Below, one piece after another: positions 1 to 8,035 of a DNA stretch of 64,000 nt. The notes below the pieces were generated by a model, which saw nothing but the letters and a program-made list of their open reading frames with translations, did no database searches and was not told the origin of the DNA. A program made the position numbers and the translations under genes. Location of the stretch: the NCBI RefSeq assembly GCF_030389965.1, contig NZ_CP128399.1, positions 2,222,934 through 2,286,933 of the forward strand, read 5' to 3'. Source of the DNA: Candidatus Chlorohelix allophototropha. Its GTDB lineage: Bacteria; Chloroflexota; Chloroflexia; Chloroheliales; Chloroheliaceae. The first letter of the stretch is position 1. Every line of letters begins with the position of its first letter.

Positions 1-1356
1 CGCATGACTCTTTGGTATGGTGGCGTGCTGACAATTGCTTTGCTGCTTTTCGGCGTGGCGCTTTTCTTCAGCGTACAACAAAATCTCTTGCAACCCGTTT
101 TAAGTGAAATGAAGGCGCAAACTACACAGGTAGAGCAGCAATGGTTACGCCAAACCCCGCAAAGTTGCCCCTTGATTTCAACCGGGAATACCCCTGATAG
201 ACCATTTTCAGTGCCTGAACCCCCTCCGGATGGAAATAGGTTCAGAGCGCCCTTCTACTTTGCCTGTTATGATAGTACAGGAGTTATTTTAAGCCTCGAC
301 CCACGCACAACCGGAACAGGGTCTCTAAGCAACCCTGATAAATATCTTAACTCGGCGCTTGCCTTGAAAGCGTTGTCGATATGGAAGCAGAATGGGCAAA
401 CTGAAGTTACCGACACGGTGGATGGTGGTCAAAATGTTGGTCAAATATATCGCTATGCCAGCGTAGTAACTGATATATCCGGTCAAAAGGTATTGGGTGT
501 GGTGCAAGTAGGCAGAGCAGTAGAGGATTTGCAGTCAGCGTTACAGGTATTGCGCGATTTACTGCTGGTACTTGGCTTTATTACATTACTGGTAGCGACT
601 GCGGGCGGTTTGTTTCTGGCGGGGCGTGCCCTCCAACCTACCCGTCAGGCTTTTACACGCCAACAGGTTTTTATTGCCGATGCTTCTCATGAGTTGCGAA
701 CCCCGCTCACCTTGCTAAAAGCCGATGCTGAGCTATTACTACGCGGTTCAGAAACGCTTGACCCAGATGATGCTGAATTGGTAGTGGATATTATGACAGA
801 AGCGGAACATCTAAATAATATCGCTAACAATCTTTTACAACTGGCGCGTCTTGACGCGGGTAAACAACACCTCGAACAGGATGTGGTTGACCTGAGTGAA
901 ATAGGCGCTGGCGTTCTGAAGCGCGTTAAGACTTACGCTACCGAAAAACGACTTGAATTGAAGGTTAACACTTCTGCGCCCGTGCTTGTTATCGGGGATA
1001 AGCAACTGTTGGAACAGGCAATCCTAATTTTACTGGATAATGCAGTCAAATATACCCCTGAAGGTGGCACAATAACTTTGAGAACCGATTCGGATGCAAA
1101 ATGGGCATGGCTGGAAGTGGTTGATACCGGAATCGGAATTCCTCCAGAGCATCTTGCTCATTTAGGCGAACGCTTTTACCGGGTTGATAAGGCGCGTTCT
1201 CGTGAAGAGGGTGGCACCGGGCTTGGCTTAGCGCTGGCAAAAAGTATTGCCGGTTTGCATAAAGGTCGTTTACACATTGAAAGTGAACTTAATGGCGGTA
1301 CCACTGCAAAGATTATTATGGCAGTGGTACGAGCGAGAGAGGTTAGTTCTATTTGA
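1..1356 (+). CDS. sensor histidine kinase, cut by left window edge
   Basis: This is a membrane sensor kinase that would phosphorylate itself on histidine and pass phosphate to a response regulator. Counted from the ATG at 4, membrane segments near residues 5-25 and 185-207 bracket an outer domain of ~160 residues with no recognised fold. The H-box SHELRTPLT (His229), N-box LLDNAVKYTP, G1 box DTGIGIP and G2 box GGTGLGLA are all visible, so the kinase core is complete. The frame is open back to base 1, and the residues R-M-T-L-W-Y match the R-L-T-L-W-Y stretch usual at the first helix of such kinases. The ATG at 4 is therefore probably internal and the gene starts outside the window. A cognate response regulator is expected upstream. 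Its layout resembles the kinase at 33668. Confidence 0.9.
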   Translation, partial: RMTLWYGGVLTIALLLFGVALFFSVQQNLLQPVLSEMKAQTTQVEQQWLRQTPQSCPLISTGNTPDRPFSVPEPPPDGNRFRAPFYFACYDSTGVILSLDPRTTGTGSLSNPDKYLNSALALKALSIWKQNGQTEVTDTVDGGQNVGQIYRYASVVTDISGQKVLGVVQVGRAVEDLQSALQVLRDLLLVLGFITLLVATAGGLFLAGRALQPTRQAFTRQQVFIADASHELRTPLTLLKADAELLLRGSETLDPDDAELVVDIMTEAEHLNNIANNLLQLARLDAGKQHLEQDVVDLSEIGAGVLKRVKTYATEKRLELKVNTSAPVLVIGDKQLLEQAILILLDNAVKYTPEGGTITLRTDSDAKWAWLEVVDTGIGIPPEHLAHLGERFYRVDKARSREEGGTGLGLALAKSIAGLHKGRLHIESELNGGTTAKIIMAVVRAREVSSI

Positions 1357-1563
1357 AAAATACCTACAATATATAGTAAATCATCTCAATTCCCTCGATA
1401 GGTACAGCATTGCTTATAGCATGTTACTGCGCTTTATTTTTTTCAGCAGAAATTTTGTAGGATATTATAATAGAGCATATTGCAGAAAGAATATTTTGCT
1501 ATGCAAGAAACTTAGGTTTTTCGCATTTGGGAAGGTTGGAATATTTAAACCGGGAGCTTTATT

Positions 1564-2835
1564 TTGTCTAAATACAACGAGGGTAAACCTGAGAACCCCG
1601 CTACCCGTACCAGCATTTCAGAATCAGAGTCCTTAAAGGATAAGGCATTTAACACTCCGCTACAGAGAGCCGAATTAAAACGTACCTTTCGCCTCGATGT
1701 TATAGCTGCTATTCTATTTAGCACCTATGGAGTGGCAATTATTTCGTTTCCGGCGGTTCTTGCCCGTAAAGAAGGCGGCTCGGATTTTATAATCTCGTTG
1801 GTAATATCCGCTCCGGCAATCGGTCAGTTAAGTACCATATTATGGGCACACTATACACAGCAATTTCCCAAAATGAAAGTCATGGTTTTTCTGGGTAGCG
1901 CGGCGCGACTCTCGCTTGCCTTAGTATTTTTTGCCTTTCAGCCCTGGCTATTTGCAGTAATAATGATGATTTGCCTTACCCTAGAATTATCAATTTCTCC
2001 GGCATATGAAGGGATTATGCAAGGGGTGTACCCCGATAGTCAGCGTGGCATATATATGGGGATGGTGCGGGTTATCTCAAGCATTGCCACCGTGATTTGC
2101 GCCTTTTTACTGGGCGTTATTCTGGAAAATAGCTCATTTCGGGAAGTTTATCCCTTCGTTGCGCTATTGGGCTTTGGTTCAATACTTGTCTTTTCCCGGA
2201 TTCATTATAAAGAGGTAAAATCAACGCGCCCACCCGTTACGTTGAAGGCAATTATTATGCTTGCCGGAAGGGATAAAAAATACGGTCTTTTTTTAAGAAC
2301 AGTATTTATTATGGTCTTTTTCAACTTGTTGGCGGCGGCTGTTTATCCCTTAATCATGGTAGATGATTTGCATGTCAGCAACAGCTTTGTGGGAATTATG
2401 AATGCGCTTCAAAGTTTGGTTGCAATTTTATCCTATTATTTCTGGGGTAGATTTATAGATCGTCACCATCCGGCATTGATACTTTATATAACATTTATAT
2501 TAGGCGCATTAGTTATTTTTATCTATATGGTTGCGTGGAACTACTTATTGCTACTGCCGGTGGCGCTTCTAACCGGAATAATCACAGCAGGCGCTGACCT
2601 TGCCAATATCAACAACGCGATTCGCTTTGCTGAAGATAAACAAGATGTGCCTCAATATATTGCATTGTATTCTTCATTGGTGGGAGTTCGCGGGGTAATA
2701 GCGCCTTTTCTGGCAACCTTTCTGCTTTTTTTTATGAATGCAAGAATGGTGCTTTTGATAGCTTTTATAGGCATTACTTTAGGGTGTATTAACTTTTATA
2801 GGGTTAGGAAAAAACTGTTGGACCCTACTGAATAA
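1564..2835 (+). CDS. MFS transporter
   Basis: This 423-residue hydrophobic protein has about 12 membrane helices and the loop pattern of the major facilitator superfamily, with a short soluble N-terminus of ~35 residues. The likely role is proton-coupled efflux or uptake; the substrate cannot be told. The start is TTG at 1564, chosen because GGGAG at 1552-1556 lies 7 bases upstream and no ATG in frame is as well placed. The 207 bases before it are AT-rich with a TATAAT at 1466-1471 but no good -35. A strong hairpin follows the stop. It is separate from the upstream kinase. Confidence 0.85.
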   Translation: MSKYNEGKPENPATRTSISESESLKDKAFNTPLQRAELKRTFRLDVIAAILFSTYGVAIISFPAVLARKEGGSDFIISLVISAPAIGQLSTILWAHYTQQFPKMKVMVFLGSAARLSLALVFFAFQPWLFAVIMMICLTLELSISPAYEGIMQGVYPDSQRGIYMGMVRVISSIATVICAFLLGVILENSSFREVYPFVALLGFGSILVFSRIHYKEVKSTRPPVTLKAIIMLAGRDKKYGLFLRTVFIMVFFNLLAAAVYPLIMVDDLHVSNSFVGIMNALQSLVAILSYYFWGRFIDRHHPALILYITFILGALVIFIYMVAWNYLLLLPVALLTGIITAGADLANINNAIRFAEDKQDVPQYIALYSSLVGVRGVIAPFLATFLLFFMNARMVLLIAFIGITLGCINFYRVRKKLLDPTE

Positions 2836-2852
2836 GAAACGAGCTTTAATTC

Positions 2853-2915
2853 AGAGGGCTACCGGTGAACTTGGGGTAAGCCCAGTTCACCGGATAATCC
2901 TCTTATTGTTTATTT
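2853..2915 (+). terminator. intrinsic terminator between convergent genes
   Basis: CCGGTGAACT...AGTTCACCGG (2862-2893) forms a ~13-pair stem with one bulged T, extended by AGAGG (2853-2857) pairing with CCTCT (2899-2903). A T-rich stretch follows on the + strand, so it should end the MFS transcript. The same stem lies just beyond the stop of the minus-strand ferredoxin. Confidence 0.8.
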
Positions 2916-3461
2916 TGAATGTTTCGATCTGTTTAAGCCGATTTGGCGAAGAAACACCCGTTTGCTATCTTGTACCAAATTATTTAAATCCTTGAAAGGA
3001 TTTACAGTATCCAAACCTGCTTTGCCCGATGCTATTCCTTTAATTACGTAGGGATACATGGTGATGTAATCCTTTGAGGCTTGCTTGACACTGCCTAACA
3101 AAGCCCCCAAATTATCATTTTTATCCTGTATAGTAGGCGCTTTGAAAATACCAATGAATTGTTGCTTTACTTCTTCAGAGCGGGAAGTTACTCTAACTGT
3201 CCCTTTCTTCGCCTTAAAGACTGCCCGGCATGACAGCCGTGAGCCGTTTTCTAGGCGTTCGGCAGAAAGCCGGGATTTTTCATTGCCGGTTATTGGATTT
3301 AATAACTCTGCGCCTTCTTCAACTTTACACTCGCAAAAGGTACAAATCCCTCTGCGGCTGCAAGTAAAACCGATATGCGCGCCATTACGGCGGGCAACAT
3401 CCATTATAGTTTCGCCCACTTCGGCTTCAAACACCTCATTATTAATAATTAGATCGGGCAT
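2910..3461 (-). CDS. [2Fe-2S] ferredoxin-domain protein with C-terminal extension
   Basis: Residues 1-95 form a plant/adrenodoxin-type [2Fe-2S] domain. The ligands are Cys34, Cys40, Cys43 and Cys78 in the pattern C-x5-C-x2-C-x34-C, with an extra Cys45. Such domains transfer single electrons. The protein is 183 residues long, so about 85 residues follow the ferredoxin domain. That tail is amphipathic and rich in Lys, Asn and Ser, and I do not recognise it. A good ribosome site (AGGAGA, ~6 bases before ATG) supports the start. It lies 47 bases downstream of the flavoprotein at 3509 and is probably cotranscribed with it. Iron-sulfur proteins with extra C-terminal domains (CsmI, CsmJ, CsmX) occur in chlorosome envelopes of green bacteria. 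That link is inference here. Confidence 0.85.
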   Translation of the reverse strand: MPDLIINNEVFEAEVGETIMDVARRNGAHIGFTCSRRGICTFCECKVEEGAELLNPITGNEKSRLSAERLENGSRLSCRAVFKAKKGTVRVTSRSEEVKQQFIGIFKAPTIQDKNDNLGALLGSVKQASKDYITMYPYVIKGIASGKAGLDTVNPFKDLNNLVQDSKRVFLRQIGLNRSKHSK

Positions 3462-3508
3462 TCTTGTCTCCTTTTTTCATCCAATGTGCAACCTTTGACG
3501 ACTTCCTT

Positions 3509-5188
3509 TTACTTGTACTTTAGATCCGACAATACCACTCCTGCGGTATTGTAACCTGCTGCGCCGCTTACTCCTCCACCGGGATGTGTGCTGGCTCCGG
3601 TCAGGTACAAACCCCCTACTGGAGTATGATAATTGGAGAGTTCGCCTAAAGGACGTAAATGGAACATCTGTTTGAGGCTCATATCAACATGCATAAGGTT
3701 GCCGCGCACCATTCCGCCAATCCGTTCAATGTCCAACGGACTCTTGATATATTCGCCTACGATTTTAGCTTTAATTCCCGGCGCGTAATCTTCCACTACC
3801 TGAAGACATTTATCGGCTTCCCGTTTCTTGATTTCATCCCAGTTTTCCCCATTGGAAAGTTGGTAAGGGTGCGTTTGCGCCCAAAGATAAAGCACATTCT
3901 TACCGGCTGGCGCGAGAGTATCATCAATAGCGGATGGTGTCATAGCAATAACAGCCGGGCGAGTTGGAGGCAATCCCTTTTCCGCATCGCGGTACGCCTG
4001 TGCCAGATACTCGGTGGAAGGGCAAAGTAATTGCATCCCGTTGTGGGGTATTCCCGCTTGCACCTTGCCGTTTGCCTCTGGGGTTGGTAGTGCCGTGTAA
4101 TTGGGAAGGCTGTCCGTGGCATATCTTACGGTCATTCCGAACCCATTTTGCACCTTGATATTTTCCACTTTCCGGCGGAAGTTAGGTTGCAGGGCTTCTT
4201 CTGGGGTAAGTTTTAAGAGAGTGGTTTGGACATGCGCATTTGAAATGACCGTAGAGCTAAAGAATTTCTCACCACCGTTTATTTCAACCCCTTTAACCTT
4301 GCCGTTCTCAATCAGGATTTGTGATACCTCGGCATTTACCTTGATTTCGCCACCGTAATGTTCAAGGCAACGCGCCATAGCTTGGGTTAACATACCGCTA
4401 CCCCCGCGCGGTCTGCGCACGCCCAAAAGGTGGTAAAGTGATTGCTGCATTGCAAAGAGTTCGCCGCTGAACGGTTCATCGGGACCGGGACCACTTTGCG
4501 CACCGAGCCAAGTAAGCGCTGCCTGTACTTCGAGCGATTTGAAGTTGTCCTTTATGAGTTTCCCGTATGATGTAATGATTTCACGTAAACTGCCTAATAA
4601 CGCACGTGGTGACGAGTTTTTGATTGCTGAGACAGTTTTATTCCAAACCGCATTAGTTAAGCCTTTGGTAGCAAGGTCGCCGATGCCAAGCATCAGTTTT
4701 TCGGTTTCCTTGATTGTAGCTCTTAATGTCATAGTTGAAAGGGAAGGCGGATAGCAAAAAATATCCATCATCGTTTCGTTAAAGCGCATCCAAAACTGCA
4801 TAAAGCGGCGATAAGATTCGGCATCTTCCGGTGAAAACTTTGCAATAGTTTGGGCGGTTTTATCCACATCTCGATAAAAAATAATGTGATTTCCGTTCGG
4901 GAAGGGTGCAAAACCCCAAGGATCTACCTCAATATAGTCTAGCCCGAATTTCTCCAAATTAAGGTCTTGTACGACCGGAGTTCCGTTTATTACAACATGA
5001 AAACTGCTACAGGTATCGAGGCGATAACCGGGGAAAATGTCAGTTTCGGTAATAACAGCACCCCCAACTAAGCCTCTTCGTTCCAGCACCAGTACTTTAT
5101 AGCCTGCTTTTGCCAGATAACATGCACTTGTAAGCCCATTATGCCCTGCTCCGATTACTATCACATCATAAGTTTGTGCAGTATTCAC
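3509..5188 (-). CDS. FAD-dependent phytoene desaturase/CrtO-like oxidoreductase
   Basis: This 559-residue flavoprotein begins with a Rossmann FAD motif (VIVIGAGHNG, residues 10-19, followed by the ERRGLVGGAV segment). It ends with the CrtI-family signature TGASTHPGGGVSGAAG near residue 535. The family includes carotenoid desaturases, the CrtO-type carotene ketolase and PYROXD2-like proteins. The N-terminal half, with the LxxCSSxH and PEDAESYRRF segments, reads more like CrtO than bacterial CrtI, but the substrate cannot be fixed from sequence. The start is GTG at 5188 with GGAAGGG upstream. It is the first gene of a two-gene unit with the [2Fe-2S] protein, which could be its electron partner. 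No other carotenoid gene is in the window. Confidence 0.8.
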   Translation of the reverse strand: MNTAQTYDVIVIGAGHNGLTSACYLAKAGYKVLVLERRGLVGGAVITETDIFPGYRLDTCSSFHVVINGTPVVQDLNLEKFGLDYIEVDPWGFAPFPNGNHIIFYRDVDKTAQTIAKFSPEDAESYRRFMQFWMRFNETMMDIFCYPPSLSTMTLRATIKETEKLMLGIGDLATKGLTNAVWNKTVSAIKNSSPRALLGSLREIITSYGKLIKDNFKSLEVQAALTWLGAQSGPGPDEPFSGELFAMQQSLYHLLGVRRPRGGSGMLTQAMARCLEHYGGEIKVNAEVSQILIENGKVKGVEINGGEKFFSSTVISNAHVQTTLLKLTPEEALQPNFRRKVENIKVQNGFGMTVRYATDSLPNYTALPTPEANGKVQAGIPHNGMQLLCPSTEYLAQAYRDAEKGLPPTRPAVIAMTPSAIDDTLAPAGKNVLYLWAQTHPYQLSNGENWDEIKKREADKCLQVVEDYAPGIKAKIVGEYIKSPLDIERIGGMVRGNLMHVDMSLKQMFHLRPLGELSNYHTPVGGLYLTGASTHPGGGVSGAAGYNTAGVVLSDLKYK

Positions 5189-5526
5189 GGTTTAACCCTT
5201 CCTTTATATTTGTTTTTGACTTTCGATTATCCGCTTGTACTACAATCTGGAGTGACTAATATTTGGCATTTTGGCTATACCCACCAGTAAAAAAACCGAT
5301 TCGCTAATTTAAAGCAAGGTGGTGAGCAGGAATCCTATTAAGGGGTTAGAGCTTTCAGTGCCTAAATTAGAAGTGAGGGGAAATTACCTATAATAATAAT
5401 ATTTTAGGCTAGTGTAAGAAGTTAGTCAAATTTCTTAATCTTAAAATAACTGTTTAGTCTTGTAGTAGAACAACTTGGTATCAGAATATTAACCAAGTAA
5501 ATTAGCGAAAATAGCGAAAAAAACTA
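5189..5526. other. AT-rich intergenic region upstream of the flavoprotein
   Basis: No gene is visible. The stretch must hold the promoter of the minus-strand flavoprotein, but I could not pick convincing -35/-10 boxes. An inverted repeat ACTTGGT...ACCAAGT lies at 5473-5498, followed by repeated AGCGAAAA at 5505-5520. Confidence 0.5.
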
Positions 5527-5553
5527 AAAGACCTGCTAATTTCACAGGTCTTT
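5527..5553 (-). terminator. rpsO terminator
   Basis: AAAGACCTG (5527-5535) pairs perfectly with CAGGTCTTT (5545-5553) around a 9-base loop. Read on the minus strand it is followed by TTTTAGTTTTTTT, a proper U-tract, 30 bases beyond the rpsO stop. Confidence 0.88.
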
Positions 5554-5582
5554 CTGGTTTTTTCTGCTTAGCACTTTTCCGG

Positions 5583-5852
5583 TTAACGGCGAAGCCCTAA
5601 TTTACCGATAACAACACGGTAGCGCTCAATGTCTTTCTGGCTTAGATATACCAGCAAGCGACGACGACGACCTACCAATTTTAGCAACCCACGCCGTGAA
5701 TGATTATCATGCTTGTGCGTGTTAAGGTGCTGTGTTAGCTGTAAAATGCGCTCTGTCAATAAGGCTATCTGCACTTCGGGTGAACCGGTGTCGCCGTTAT
5801 GTACGGCATATTTCTCAATGATGCCGTCTTTTTCGGCTTTTTGCAGCGACAT
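5583..5852 (-). CDS. rpsO: 30S ribosomal protein S15
   Basis: The 89 residues match S15 along their whole length, with the family landmarks [33 protein letters not shown] and the Arg-rich end. S15 binds 16S rRNA early in 30S assembly. The start ATG follows a GGGGG ribosome site ~8 bases upstream. In many bacteria rpsO is followed by pnp, but not here: it stands alone with its own promoter and terminator. The ~200-base leader is long for a single-gene unit, and S15 is known to regulate its own mRNA in several phyla. Confidence 0.98.
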   Translation of the reverse strand: MSLQKAEKDGIIEKYAVHNGDTGSPEVQIALLTERILQLTQHLNTHKHDNHSRRGLLKLVGRRRRLLVYLSQKDIERYRVVIGKLGLRR

Positions 5853-6050
5853 TCAAAAACCCCCTTTCGGTAGTTTTGTCCTCAAATCTATTTACCAAAA
5901 TTAACGGGCTTTTGTGCCTGCCAACATAAATGTTTTGACACGCAACCCTAACGTTAAATACAGTGCTTTTTTGTTGCTCTTTGTTAACTGTACGCTGGGC
6001 GTTTCCCGCGTTACAGGGTAGTATATGAGCTACTATACCTGTTGCACTTG
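5853..6050 (-). promoter_or_regulatory. rpsO 5' leader, possible S15-binding RNA
   Basis: If transcription starts about 6050 (see promoter at 6058-6086), the leader is ~200 bases with no reading frame of note. Near its 5' end the minus strand holds GGTATAGTA...TACTACC, a stem with a two-base bulge (about 6013-6041). A GC-richer block with GCGGGAAACGC follows. Autoregulatory S15 leaders are known but differ between phyla, so this is only a candidate. Confidence 0.4.
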
Positions 6051-6057
6051 CTGAGTT

Positions 6058-6086
6058 AGTATAACATATCACACTCAACCATGCAA
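6058..6086 (-). promoter_or_regulatory. sigma-70-type promoter of rpsO
   Basis: On the minus strand TTGCAT (6081-6086) and TATACT (6058-6063) are separated by exactly 17 bases, close to the housekeeping consensus. Confidence 0.75.
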
Positions 6087-6158
6087 TTTTTACCCAGTCC
6101 AGAAATTATAACTAGTTTATTCCACTACCGAGTGTAAAACTCGCCTCATAAATTTGGA

Positions 6159-6197
6159 TTGTAAAGCTTATTTGTATTATGCTGCAAAGCTTTACAA
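6159..6197. promoter_or_regulatory. perfect inverted repeat upstream of chemoreceptor
   Basis: TTGTAAAGCTT (6159-6169) and AAGCTTTACAA (6187-6197) are perfect 11-base inverted copies around 17 bases that include TATTAT (6175-6180). No T-tract follows, so an operator at the chemoreceptor promoter is more likely than a terminator. A weak TTTGGA box lies 16 bases before TATTAT. Confidence 0.5.
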
Positions 6198-6257
6198 TTA
6201 TGTTATTATTTTCCAAAGGCTAGAACTTCTATCCGTTCATCCTGCAAGGATCAATCT

Positions 6258-8027
6258 ATGGCGAATAAACGCATATCAATATTTTCTCTACATAGTCTGA
6301 GTGGTAGGATTTATTTTACCCTTTTCTTCATTATCGTACTTGTTACAGTGAATGGGTTGGCTTCTTTCTATCTCTTAGGGCATATTACTACTACTCGAGA
6401 TTTGGAAGAACAAAGTAGGGAACGGGTGAACTACGCTAAAGATTTAGAGTACTTATTGGATGAGCAAACAGAATTCTATCAGCTTTATGCTGATAATTTT
6501 AACAGTAATCTGCAACAGGAAACCTTGAAACAGGATTTGCGGGTTGAAGAGCAATTTCGCGAAATAACCCCTGCTTTTAGCGATCCGAAAATTAATTCAG
6601 GTTTTCAGAAAATAGTCCAAAACTATCAAGCGGTAGCCCAAATTTACAATATGTTGCAGAACCTTAACCTCAAACCTGAAAATGCAAAACAATTATTTTT
6701 CGATTCGCAGGCTAACCGCAGAAAACTTTTTGATGAACTCAAAAGTTATACCGCTGAATTAACTAAAATATACGTAGGTTTTGAACAAGAAGGTCGCGAC
6801 AATGTAAGCTTAACACTCTGGATAGCCGGGCTTGCATTAATAGGAAGCATTACATTAGTATTATTACTGACATTTAGCATACCACGTCTATTATCACGCC
6901 CTTTGAGCGCATTAAATGATAAGCTGAAGCTTACTGCCGAAGGCGACTTAACTCCTAAATTTCTAGTAAAAGGCGCACAAGAAATAATGGAGTTAAGCGA
7001 GAACCTTAATAAAGCGCTGGCACGCTTGCGAATAGTTATTACCCGGATTCAATTACAGGCTAATACTGTTTCTATAACCAGTCATCACCTCGAAGAAGCC
7101 AGCACTAGGCAAGCAAGTAGCCTATCAGAACAAGCGGTGGCTGTTTCTCAGGTTTCAACTACCGTTAATGAATTGAGCGGAACAAGCCAGCAAATTGCAG
7201 AGAGCGCCAGTATGGTAGCACAAAGCGCAAATGAGTCATTGAATAGCGCAGAAATTGGCTATAACACAATGCATGCGCTCTCACAAAAGATGGCAGATAT
7301 TACGCAGCGCGTAAACCTAATCGCAGATCGCATAATCGCTTTAAACTCTGTTTCACAACGAATTCGTGAAGCCACCAGCCTGATTAGCACACTTTCCGAT
7401 GATACCCATCTGCTTGCATTAAATGCAGCTATCGAGAGCGCCGGAGCAGGAGAAGAAGGGGAACGCTTTTCGGTAGTGGCTTCACAGGTGCGAAAGTTGT
7501 CGCAACGCTCACGGCAAGCGGCGGTGGAAATCCAACAACTGATTAGCCAAATCCAACAGGCTACTACTGCCAGTGTAATGGCAACCGAAGATGGCATTAA
7601 GGTAGTAGCTTTGGGTCGTCAAATGGTCGAAGAAGCGTTGGAAGCCAATAAAGAAATAATTGAAGCGGCAAAGCACACCAGTCAGCTTTCATATGCAATT
7701 TCACTTGCCACCGACCAGCAAAGAGTTGCCAACACACAGGTTGCGGGTACAATGCAACAAATGTCGCATATGATAGCGAACATCAGCGAAGGTAGTAAGA
7801 GTTATCTTTCAAGCTCAAACGCACTAATTGAAATTGCACGACAACTAAACACGCTTATAGGCACAATTAAACTACGTGATGACCTCAAAATAAAAAAACC
7901 CGGCGCTACTCCTACATTCAAAATGAAACGGGTGAAAACCAAAAAGAATCTTGCTGAGTCGAAAAATGGCACACCATCTCAGCAAGTTAGTGGGGTTACC
8001 ACTGAAACGACTGTCGGTCGCGAATAA
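6258..8027 (+). CDS. methyl-accepting chemotaxis protein
   Basis: This is a 589-residue transmembrane chemoreceptor. Helix 1 is at ~18-40, the periplasmic four-helix-like sensing part at ~41-183, helix 2 at ~184-207, a HAMP linker at ~208-260 and the cytoplasmic signalling coiled coil after that. The hairpin tip carries ALNAAIES followed by GERFSVVASQVRKLSQRS, which is where CheA and CheW bind in this family. It would bias flagellar or pilus motors, or feed another Che-like output; no che gene is nearby. AAGGA lies 7 bases before the ATG. The C-terminal ~50 residues are basic and Thr/Lys-rich, without a CheR-binding pentapeptide that I can recognise. Confidence 0.95.
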   Translation: MANKRISIFSLHSLSGRIYFTLFFIIVLVTVNGLASFYLLGHITTTRDLEEQSRERVNYAKDLEYLLDEQTEFYQLYADNFNSNLQQETLKQDLRVEEQFREITPAFSDPKINSGFQKIVQNYQAVAQIYNMLQNLNLKPENAKQLFFDSQANRRKLFDELKSYTAELTKIYVGFEQEGRDNVSLTLWIAGLALIGSITLVLLLTFSIPRLLSRPLSALNDKLKLTAEGDLTPKFLVKGAQEIMELSENLNKALARLRIVITRIQLQANTVSITSHHLEEASTRQASSLSEQAVAVSQVSTTVNELSGTSQQIAESASMVAQSANESLNSAEIGYNTMHALSQKMADITQRVNLIADRIIALNSVSQRIREATSLISTLSDDTHLLALNAAIESAGAGEEGERFSVVASQVRKLSQRSRQAAVEIQQLISQIQQATTASVMATEDGIKVVALGRQMVEEALEANKEIIEAAKHTSQLSYAISLATDQQRVANTQVAGTMQQMSHMIANISEGSKSYLSSSNALIEIARQLNTLIGTIKLRDDLKIKKPGATPTFKMKRVKTKKNLAESKNGTPSQQVSGVTTETTVGRE

Positions 8028-8035
8028 TAGGCAGG

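Noticed and set aside
1247-1636. A 129-codon + strand frame across the histidine kinase end and intergenic region
   Set aside because: It overlaps the kinase 3' end and the MFS 5' end in other frames and has no recognisable domain.
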